Shown here piece by piece: positions 1-6,000 of a DNA stretch of 6,941 nucleotides. Position numbers and translations under genes: made by a program. The stretch's first letter is position 1. The number at the start of each line of letters is the position of its first letter. The notes below the pieces were generated by a model. That model had not been told where the DNA came from. It did not search any database and saw only the letters and a list, made by a program, of their open reading frames with translations. The stretch comes from an uncultured Collinsella sp. (lineage in GTDB: Bacteria; Actinomycetota; Coriobacteriia; Coriobacteriales; Coriobacteriaceae): contig CAADVA010000205.1 of assembly GCA_900752345.1 (NCBI GenBank), positions 1 to 6,941 on the forward strand, given 5' to 3'.

Positions 1-508
1 TATCGATATCCGCGGTCATGGACGGAGTGAGCTCGCGCACGACGACGATGGAGTTCTCCGGAAGCGTGGAGAGGTCGACCAGCTCCTGGCCAAGAAGGTC
101 GGCGAGCAGGCCGGTCTTGACGTCGGCGACATCGGCGGCGCGCTCACGGAACAGCTCGTCCTCCATGTTGGCGAACATGTTGTAGTACATGTCGTAAGCC
201 TCGGAGACGGCCTGCTCGGCGCACATGCCGCTCTCGATGGAGCCATTGACCATGTCCTTGATGCCATCATCCTCGGCAAACTCGATGTGGGCGCCCATGA
301 TAGCCGCGGCCTCGGGCCCGACGGTAGCGGTCATGCGCTCAATCTGGGCGTTGGTCTGGTCGATGAACTTGGCGACGGCGGCCTGATAGCGCTCCTCCTC
401 GGCCTTCGCGTCCTCGGGCGCGTGAGGCGTGAAGCTCAGGTCAGGGTCGACGGCGACGCGCGCGACGCCGATGCCGATGCCATCAGATGCGTTAACTCCC
501 TCGTACAT
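1..508 (-). CDS. ptsI: PTS Enzyme I (phosphoenolpyruvate-protein phosphotransferase), N-terminal part, cut by the window edge
   Basis: Enzyme I takes phosphate from PEP onto a histidine and passes it to HPr, the first step of sugar uptake by the cytoplasmic phosphotransferase system. About 169 residues are visible. The protein opens MYEGVNASDGIGIG, the usual Enzyme I start (G-x-x-A-S-x-G-I-A-I-G). It continues through the helical HPr-binding region, including AAAIMGAHIEFAEDDG near residues 70-85 and the diagnostic ERAADVADV near 130, and ends in VVRELTPSMTADI. The active-site histidine segment (GG-x-x-SH) and the PEP-binding barrel would follow and are outside the window. The ATG at 506-508 has an AGGGGG ribosome site at 514-519, five bases upstream. 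It lies 84 bases downstream of fruK on the same strand, so co-transcription is likely. Family assignment is secure; the rest of the gene cannot be judged. Confidence 0.93.
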   Translation of the reverse strand, partial: MYEGVNASDGIGIGVARVAVDPDLSFTPHAPEDAKAEEERYQAAVAKFIDQTNAQIERMTATVGPEAAAIMGAHIEFAEDDGIKDMVNGSIESGMCAEQAVSEAYDMYYNMFANMEDELFRERAADVADVKTGLLADLLGQELVDLSTLPENSIVVVRELTPSMTADID

Positions 509-559
509 TTTGTCCCCCTACATTCCGGCCGCGGATACGGCCTCTTCCCTTATTGCCCA

Positions 560-582
560 CGTCGGGGCCATGAGGCCCGACG
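560..582 (-). other. Intercistronic hairpin between fruK and ptsI
   Basis: A GC-rich inverted repeat starts ten bases after the fruK stop codon. On the plus strand CGTCGGGGCC faces GGCCCGACG, giving nine pairs with one bulged G and a four-base ATGA loop. No U-tract follows on the minus strand (the next bases are TGGGCAATAAGG), so it does not look like a standard intrinsic terminator. It may mark or protect an mRNA end and set relative levels of fruK and ptsI, or attenuate partially. The structure is seen directly; the role is inferred. Confidence 0.5.
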
Positions 583-592
583 CATTGGAGCC

Positions 593-1642
593 TTAGTTGC
601 CGCCGGCGATGCCCTTGGCGGCCTTGAACTGCTCGGCCGCCTCCTGCTGCTTGCTGTCGACCTCGCGAGCAGCGGCGGCGTCCTTGGCGATCTGCATGTC
701 GTTGGCGATGATGCCGGGAATCGCGCGGCCCATCTTTTTGTAGAGCGCGGTGACGACGCGATCGATCTTGTTGCGGTTCGCGATGCCCTTTGAGGCCGCG
801 GTAGCGGTACCGCAGGCCGAGGCGAAAACGAGGGCGGTATCGTAGTCGGCGCCGCGCGTCACCATCGACAGGAAGCCGCCGACCATGGAGTCGCCGGCAC
901 CGGTGGCGTTCACGAGTCGGATTCGGGCCGTAGGCACGATGTGCTCGGCGCCGTTCTCGTCAAGAAGCAGAGAGCCGTGGCCGCCGCACGAAATGATGAC
1001 GTTGCGGGCGCCCTCCTCCTGGAGCTTATGCGCATAGGGCATGCACTCCTCGGGACTCTCGATGTTGACGCCGTAGATGCGGCCGACCTCATGGTTGTTG
1101 GGCTTGATGAGGAACGGGTGAGCCGGCAGAGAATCCATGAGCAGCTGGCCGGGTGCGTCTACGACGAACTGGATGCCGCGACCGGCGAATCGCTTCATGA
1201 TCTGGTCGTACATATCGGACGGCAGCGAGTTCGGGATGGAACCCGTGAGCACGAGCGTGTCGCCTGCGCCAATAACGTCCATACGATCGAGCAGCTCATA
1301 GACCTTCTTCTCGGAGATCTTCGGGCCCATGCCGTTGCACATCGTCATGACGATGCCGTTGAGCTTGACGTTGATGCGGGTGAAACCGTTGTCAAGACAC
1401 ACGAAGTTCGAGGAGATGCCCTTCTCCTGAAGCCTCTTGAGCAGGTAATCACCGGTGAAGCCGGCGGCGATGCCCATTGCGATGCTGGGGGTGCCGACCT
1501 CTTTGAGCAGGGTGGAAATGTTGATACCGTTGCCACCGCAGTGCAGCTCCTCGCTCGAGGACCTGTTGGTGTAGCCCATATCGAGCGTCAGCGGGTGCAT
1601 GACGTAATCAAGGGCAGGGTTCAACGTCATCGTGTAAATCAC
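593..1642 (-). CDS. fruK: 1-phosphofructokinase (PfkB/ribokinase family)
   Basis: This enzyme phosphorylates fructose-1-phosphate, the product of the fructose PTS, to fructose-1,6-bisphosphate using ATP. The 349-residue protein begins MIYTMTLNPALDYVM, the standard FruK/LacC opening with the substrate aspartate at 12. Other marks are GGNGIN at 36-41, TRINVKLN near 88-95, LTGSIPNSLP at 132-141, IKPNNHE at 179-185, and the PfkB signature NATGAGDSMVGGF at 245-257 with the catalytic base D251. It starts at GTG (1640-1642) with GAAAGGAG five bases upstream. Typical FruK is about 305-315 residues; here an Ala/Lys/Gln-rich tail of roughly 35-40 residues follows. The usual lysine of the GGKG motif is asparagine, as in many other ribokinase-fold kinases. 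Tagatose-6-phosphate kinase is the main alternative, but the downstream ptsI favours FruK. Confidence 0.9.
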   Translation of the reverse strand: MIYTMTLNPALDYVMHPLTLDMGYTNRSSSEELHCGGNGINISTLLKEVGTPSIAMGIAAGFTGDYLLKRLQEKGISSNFVCLDNGFTRINVKLNGIVMTMCNGMGPKISEKKVYELLDRMDVIGAGDTLVLTGSIPNSLPSDMYDQIMKRFAGRGIQFVVDAPGQLLMDSLPAHPFLIKPNNHEVGRIYGVNIESPEECMPYAHKLQEEGARNVIISCGGHGSLLLDENGAEHIVPTARIRLVNATGAGDSMVGGFLSMVTRGADYDTALVFASACGTATAASKGIANRNKIDRVVTALYKKMGRAIPGIIANDMQIAKDAAAAREVDSKQQEAAEQFKAAKGIAGGN

Positions 1643-1647
1643 GCGTA

Positions 1648-1655
1648 CTCCTTTC
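1648..1655 (-). promoter_or_regulatory. Ribosome binding site of fruK
   Basis: On the minus strand GAAAGGAG ends five bases before the GTG at 1642-1640. It fixes this GTG as the start rather than the in-frame ATG four codons further in (MTLNPALD). Confidence 0.8.
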
Positions 1656-1700
1656 GACAGGATGCGACAGATTCAAGTATGCCGCAAAGCCGGCGCTCTT

Positions 1701-1721
1701 GACACAACAAAATAGACACAA
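1701..1721 (-). promoter_or_regulatory. Candidate operator: tandem TTGTGTC repeats upstream of fruK
   Basis: Reading the minus strand, TTGTGTC occurs twice (1721-1715 and 1707-1701) with a 14-base period and TATTTTG between them. The copies lie about 60-80 bases upstream of the fruK start. DeoR-family sugar regulators such as FruR, LacR and SugR often bind T/G-rich direct repeats near fructose or PTS genes, so an operator is plausible. Seven-base repeats can arise by chance, and no regulator gene is in the window. Confidence 0.35.
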
Positions 1722-1920
1722 GCTGGATCCTTTTTTGAATTCATCCTCAAAACCGCAACACTCATTCGGCGAACGGTCTGATAAAGGCCGTGAAGCGCTT
1801 AAATACGCGAGGTAGATATCGAGAGTTTGCTTACAAATGGCTAAACAAGACCATAAACACGCTTGAATCGCAGTTTGGAGCCACCTCCGCCATCGTAAGA
1901 CGCAAGGGAATCGTGGCATT

Positions 1921-1953
1921 AAAAAAGGTCGAAGCTCATGACAGCTTCGACCT
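1921..1953 (-). terminator. Intrinsic terminator after tRNA-Arg
   Basis: A perfect 11-bp stem (AGGTCGAAGCT, 1926-1936, with AGCTTCGACCT, 1943-1953) closes a six-base loop. It is followed on the minus strand by a run of six T (1926-1921). This is a textbook rho-independent terminator for transcripts coming from tRNA-Arg, 12 bases after its CCA end. Confidence 0.92.
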
Positions 1954-1965
1954 GCAAAAATGCTC

Positions 1966-2042
1966 TGGTGCGCCGTGAGGGATTCGAACCCCCGACCTTC
2001 GGATTAGAAGTCCGTTGCTCTATCCAACTGGGCTAACGGCGC
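1966..2042 (-). tRNA. tRNA-Arg (anticodon TCT)
   Basis: The cloverleaf is complete: acceptor GCGCCGT pairs with ACGGCGC, discriminator A, encoded CCA at 1968-1966, and T arm GGGGG-TTCGAAT-CCCTC. The anticodon loop is CTTCTAA with TCT complementary to 2006-2008, reading AGA and AGG. Two stem positions do not pair canonically: C12-A23 in the D stem (GCCC against GAGC) and A27-A43 at the outer end of the anticodon stem (ACGGA against TCCGA). It lies 23 bases after the Nudix gene and ends at a strong terminator, so it may be read from the Nudix transcript, from its own promoter, or both. Confidence 0.95.
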
Positions 2043-2053
2043 AAACGAATTTT

Positions 2054-2059
2054 ATTTTA
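2054..2059 (-). promoter_or_regulatory. Possible -10 box for tRNA-Arg
   Basis: TAAAAT on the minus strand sits 11 bases before the mature tRNA 5' end, in the short AT-rich gap after the Nudix stop codon. No good -35 lies 16-18 bases further upstream (nearest TTCTCG at an 18-base spacing), so the call is weak. Confidence 0.3.
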
Positions 2060-2063
2060 ACAT

Positions 2064-2657
2064 CTATCGGCCCGATACGAGAAGAGCTTTCGCCGCAAGC
2101 GCCCCCGACACCGTCTTTCCGTCTTGGATTAAACCCCGGAGAGCCGCGTCCACTACGTCTTGTAAGGGAACCCAGATGCACTCGACGAGCTCGCCCTTCT
2201 CGGGAGAGGCAACGCCTTGTGATAGATCACGGGCCAAGAAGACCTCGGTTTGCTCATCGGTAAACCCCGGAGAACCGAAAACGCACACCAGGCGCTCTAA
2301 ACGCCCAGCGAGAAGCCCCGTCTCCTCAGCGAGCTCCCTTGCCGCGCAGGAGACCCCGTCCTCCCCCGGCTCAAGCTTGCCGGCAGGAATCTCGAGCGTC
2401 ATTCGGCCAAGGGCGACGCGATATTGGCGAACCAAACAGATGCGTCCATCGTCGTCGAGCGCAACAACCCCGGCACCGCCATGGTGACGCACGACTTCGC
2501 GGTAGCCGCTCGACCCATCGGGAAGAAGAACATCCAGCGTTCTTGCCTCAAATATCTTCCCCCGCCAGCGAAGACGATCTTCGACGGTCTTTTCCACGAA
2601 TCGCAGATCTGGCTCGAGGGCATCTTTAATGAGCGACAAGCCATGAGCAGGACCCAT
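2064..2657 (-). CDS. Nudix hydrolase, ADP-ribose pyrophosphatase type
   Basis: It probably hydrolyses ADP-ribose or a related nucleoside diphosphate derivative to AMP and a sugar phosphate in the cytoplasm. The Nudix box GX5EX7REUXEEXGU is complete at residues 93-115 (G93, E99, R107, E108, E111, E112, G114). It is preceded by LEIPAGK, as in the ADP-ribose pyrophosphatase group, and followed by GSPGFTDEQTEVFLA, also typical of that group. The N-terminal FVEKTVEDRLRWRGKIFEART matches the usual first strand of these enzymes. I chose the ATG at 2655-2657 (197 residues) because GGAAGGGG lies ten bases upstream. An in-frame ATG at 2711 would give 215 residues but has no ribosome site and lies close to the preceding terminator. 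Substrate is not provable from sequence. tRNA-Arg follows on the same strand. Confidence 0.88.
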   Translation of the reverse strand: MGPAHGLSLIKDALEPDLRFVEKTVEDRLRWRGKIFEARTLDVLLPDGSSGYREVVRHHGGAGVVALDDDGRICLVRQYRVALGRMTLEIPAGKLEPGEDGVSCAARELAEETGLLAGRLERLVCVFGSPGFTDEQTEVFLARDLSQGVASPEKGELVECIWVPLQDVVDAALRGLIQDGKTVSGALAAKALLVSGR

Positions 2658-2732
2658 AAGCAGAAGACCCCTTCCAACATCAATGCCCTTAAACGCCTCG
2701 CATAGTGACATGAAGCATTGTCTACGGCTAAC

Positions 2733-2757
2733 AAAAAACGGACGCAGAAGCGTCCGT
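2733..2757 (-). terminator. Intrinsic terminator after tRNA-His/tRNA-Lys
   Basis: A perfect 8-bp stem ACGGACGC/GCGTCCGT with an AGAA loop (plus strand) is followed on the minus strand by six T (2738-2733). It ends the tRNA-His-tRNA-Lys transcript about 11 bases after the tRNA-Lys CCA and separates it from the Nudix gene. Confidence 0.9.
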
Positions 2758-2768
2758 CAATTTTAAAA

Positions 2769-2844
2769 TGGTGGATCGTCAGGGGTTCGAACCCTGGACC
2801 TTGGGATTAAGAGTCCCCTGCTCTACCAGCTGAGCTAACGATCC
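2769..2844 (-). tRNA. tRNA-Lys (anticodon CTT)
   Basis: Acceptor GGATCGT pairs with ACGATCC, discriminator A, encoded CCA at 2771-2769. The D arm is GCTC/GAGC and the T arm CAGGG-TTCGAAC-CCCTG. The anticodon loop is CTCTTAA with CTT complementary to 2809-2811, reading AAG. The outer anticodon-stem pair is G27-A43 (GGGGA against TCCCA), a mismatch; all other stems are clean. It is 13 bases downstream of tRNA-His and shares its promoter and terminator. Confidence 0.96.
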
Positions 2845-2857
2845 ATATTCTGTTGAA

Positions 2858-2934
2858 TGGGGTGGGTGAAGGGTCTCGAACCCTCGACCTACGGAGCCAC
2901 GGTCCGTCGCTCTACCAACTGAGCTACACCCACC
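2858..2934 (-). tRNA. tRNA-His (anticodon GTG)
   Basis: The histidine identity elements are present: an encoded extra G(-1) at 2934 opposite C73 at 2861, with acceptor GTGGGTG pairing CACCCAC and an encoded CCA at 2860-2858. The D stem is GCTC/GAGC, the T arm GAGGG-TTCGAGA-CCCTT, and the anticodon stem ACGGA/TCCGT is perfect. The anticodon is GTG (complement of 2898-2900). The loop reads CCGTGGC, so position 33 is C instead of the almost universal U, and position 32 is also C. It is the first gene of a two-tRNA transcript with tRNA-Lys. Confidence 0.95.
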
Positions 2935-2963
2935 ATTTGCTTCCCTCGTCAGGCAGCTCGTTT

Positions 2964-2992
2964 ATTATGCAAACTCTTTGAGGTCGATGCAA
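2964..2992 (-). promoter_or_regulatory. Promoter of the tRNA-His-tRNA-Lys operon
   Basis: On the minus strand TTGCAT (2992-2987) and CATAAT (2969-2964) are separated by exactly 17 bases. The -10 has a TG one base before it (TTTGCATAAT), an extended -10 feature. Mature tRNA-His begins 29 bases after the -10, leaving a short 5' leader for RNase P removal. The position between the SNF2 stop codon and the tRNA is as expected. Confidence 0.6.
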
Positions 2993-3031
2993 GGACTTTT
3001 TTGCCGAATTCCAAAAAAAGTTTTCGGCGCT

Positions 3032-6000
3032 CTAGGAATTACCAAGAAGGGCGAGGATTTCTTCGCGTGTAAGAAGCGCAGATTTGACGCCTTCACCAGT
3101 GAGAACGCTCTCCGCAAGGTCACGCTTTGCCTCCTGCATGCCCAAGATCCTCTCCTCGATAGTCCCGCCGACAATGAGTTTAAAGACGCTCACATCACGT
3201 CGTTGGCCAATGCGGTGAGCGCGGTCGGTCGCCTGATCCTGCGCAGCGGTGTTCCACCAGGGGTCGTAGTGGATGACGACGTCCGCGGATGTGAGGTTGA
3301 GGCCCACGCCGCCCGCTTTAAGCGAGATAAGAAACACGTCGCCATCCCCCGCCTGGAATCTCCTGACGAGCCTCTCGCGCGCCTCTTTGCTCGTCGACCC
3401 CGTGAGCATGAGGGTCGAGACCCCCTCGGAGGCCAATCTCTTTTCGATGATGTCGAGCATTGTCGTGAACTGAGAGAACAAGAGCACCCTGTGCCCGCCA
3501 TCGATCGCCTGGAAGACAAGCTCCGTGCAGGTCTCAAGCTTCGCGGACGGGCCGTCATACCCCTCAAAGCACAGGCTCGGGGCGCAGCAGATCTGCCGCA
3601 ACTTGGTGAGCTCAGCCAGAATCTTGAGCTTTTCTCTCTTGAGCTCTTTACCCTCTTGGTGCTGAATCTGAAGCGCGAGGCGATCCTCGGAGGCGAGATA
3701 GAGCTTCCTCTGCTTGGGTTCCATCTGCGCATAGACGACGCTTTCGGTCTTTTCGGGAAGGTCGGCAAGGACCTCGGCCTTGAGACGACGGAGGACGAAG
3801 GGACCGATCGCGCAGCGAAGCAGGTTCGAGGCATCGTGCTCGCGGGCCTCGACGGGGCTCTCGTAACGCTTGGCGAACTCGTCGCGAGACCCGAGGTAGC
3901 CGGGCATGAGGAAATCGAAAATGCTCCAAAGCTCCGCCAGGCGATTCTCGATCGGCGTTCCCGTCAAGGCGAAGCGCACGTCGGCATCAAGGCACTTCGC
4001 GCACTTAGTGACCTGCGCTTTCGGATTCTTTATATACTGGGCCTCATCAAGAACCACACGCGCGAAGTGGCGCCCAGAGTAAATCTCGACATCGCGTCGC
4101 AACAGGTCATATGAGGTCACAAGAACGTCAATGTCGGCGCCGGAGCCGATGCGCTCGGCACGCGAGGCCTTCGACCCCACCACGGCGACGCAGCCAAGGC
4201 CGGGGGCGAACCGCGCAAGCTCGCTCATCCAGTTGTACACAAGCGACGCAGGGCACACGATCAGCGAGCAACCCGCCGCCCCTTCTTCCTTGCGAGCAAG
4301 GATATGGGCGATAACCTGCAGTGTCTTGCCCAGGCCCATGTCGTCGGCAAGGATCCCCAAAAAACCCATGCGCTCCAATGTTGCGAGCCACCTGAAACCG
4401 TCTTCCTGATACCCTCGCAGCTCAGCCTGAAGACCACAGGGCACCTCGATATCCGCATCTGAATACGAGTTGAAGTCGCGGACAAGCCTCCTGAACCCGG
4501 AGTCGCGCGCCAGGCGAACGTCCTGGGCTTTCTGCAGCAAAGCATCCACGAGCAGGGCGCGGGCGCTCGGCAGCCCGACACCGCCCGCGGCGAGCTCGTT
4601 GACATCGACGCCGAGGCCGTCGGCAAGCGAGGCGGCAACCCGGAGGTTCTCTCCGATACGCAGGATATCGCCCGTCGAGAGGCGCACATAGCGCCGCTTC
4701 CTCTTGAAACCCTCGAGGTAGTCCAACAGCTCACGTTGGGTGAGCCCGCTTGCCCCCAGCTCAACATCAAGAAGCCCGCTTCTGACCTTCGCGCTGACCG
4801 AAAGGCTCGGCGAGGAGCGCACCTTGATTCCACGCAGCTGCTCGGAAAGAAGGACCTCGCCAACCTCCCTCAGCTCAGCAAGTCCATCGGTGAGCAGGCG
4901 AAATAGCAGCTCATCGTCCGCCTCGTCAAAGGCGTGCCGCCCGTCCACGAGCGGAAAATAATCCTCGAGGACTTCAATGGCGTGGCACTCCGATACGGGG
5001 TCGCGAGCAGGCTGGCCGGGCGCGGAGTCGTCGCCGATCGGGGCAGACCAATCGCCGTAGGAGACCTCGGCGGCGCATGAGACCACCCCGTCCTCCATCC
5101 CAATGCGGAAGCTGAACTCAGCCTCGGGAGGCTCAAGCTCCCCAAGGGACGACGGGGCGTCGAGGTCGGTCCACGTCCGCAGCGCAGGCAGCAAAGACCT
5201 GCAGAACTCAGCTGCATCGCCGCTGCTCACATGTGGCGCCGAGAAAGAGGCGCAAAGCGCAGCGAGCGCTGGCGCAGCCTCGACGGCAAAGGCTTCGGTG
5301 GTCCTGAGGAGCCTTGTGCCCTCGAGCGCGTAGCACTTCTTGCCGGAAACAAAGAAACGAAGACCCTCGGGAAGGGCGATGTCGTAGCCCCCCGATGGGG
5401 AGGGCTCTATGGCGCAGGCGATCTTCGGGTCGCCCTCCCCCACGAGCAGCGAGCTCGAGACGGTTCCGGGCCGTTTACCCCAGCGAACGGCGGAACTGCG
5501 ACAAGCGTCCAAGGTGACCTCGCAACCTTGCATGACGTCAAGGACGTCGCAGACATCTGCGTCCGAGAGAGGGAGCTCCTTGATATCCGTGCCGCGCCCG
5601 CCGCCTACGTAGTCCCAGCGAGAAACATAGAGCGCACGCTGGGTGTCGACGATGCGCCCAACGAGGTCTAGGAGCTGCGCCGAACGCTCATCGAAGGCGT
5701 CTCGGGTGTGGGCCAGCGTGAGCTTCTTGCCATAGGCGAACTCGGAGCCGCGGCGCCAGGCGCGAACGATATCCGAGACGTTCTTGACGACGTAGCTCGC
5801 AGAGCCCCTGCGAACCGTCAGCTTAAGCGCAAGCGAGTCGGAATCGAAAGCACGCGGCGGGTGGACCAAAGACACGGCGAGGCTTGCCCTCGTGGTCGAC
5901 TCGGGTGCATTGAGGCGTCGCGCGCGACGTGCGGCGTCCTCGGATAGCCTTCGCTCGCTCGCGCGATGAAGAAGGTCGCTGACAGAGCTGCTCGAGGGGA

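Larger units (their letters stand above)
1643..1920 (-). other. Non-coding region upstream of fruK
   Basis: About 280 bases lie between the tRNA-Arg terminator and fruK, with lower GC than the genes. They contain the fruK ribosome site, two TTGTGTC direct repeats (1701-1721) and an eight-base palindrome AAGCGCTT (1793-1800). I could not find a convincing -35/-10 pair on the minus strand; TATTTT between the repeats and CATACT near 1675-1680 are weak -10 candidates. An open frame on the plus strand (1790-1978) has no ribosome site and ends inside the tRNA, so I do not call it a gene. The length suggests a regulated leader or promoter region for the fructose operon. Confidence 0.5.

Noticed and set aside
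941..1702. Plus-strand open frame of 253 codons opposite fruK
   Set aside because: Antisense shadow of fruK; its composition follows the codons of the real gene and it has no recognisable domain.
1699..1704. Plus-strand TTGACA resembling a -35 box
   Set aside because: No -10 at 16-18 bases and no plus-strand gene follows.
1790..1978. Open frame of 62 codons on the plus strand, Lys/Arg-rich
   Set aside because: No ribosome site, it runs through a terminator stem and ends inside tRNA-Arg; no family resemblance that I can defend.
2658..2711. Extended Nudix start at ATG 2711 adding 18 residues
   Set aside because: No ribosome site before it, while the ATG at 2657 has GGAAGGGG; the added residues do not match the family N-terminus.
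2978..4114. Long plus-strand open frame of 378 codons opposite the SNF2 gene
   Set aside because: It is the antisense shadow of a GC-rich gene with intact helicase motifs on the minus strand, and it begins across the tRNA promoter.
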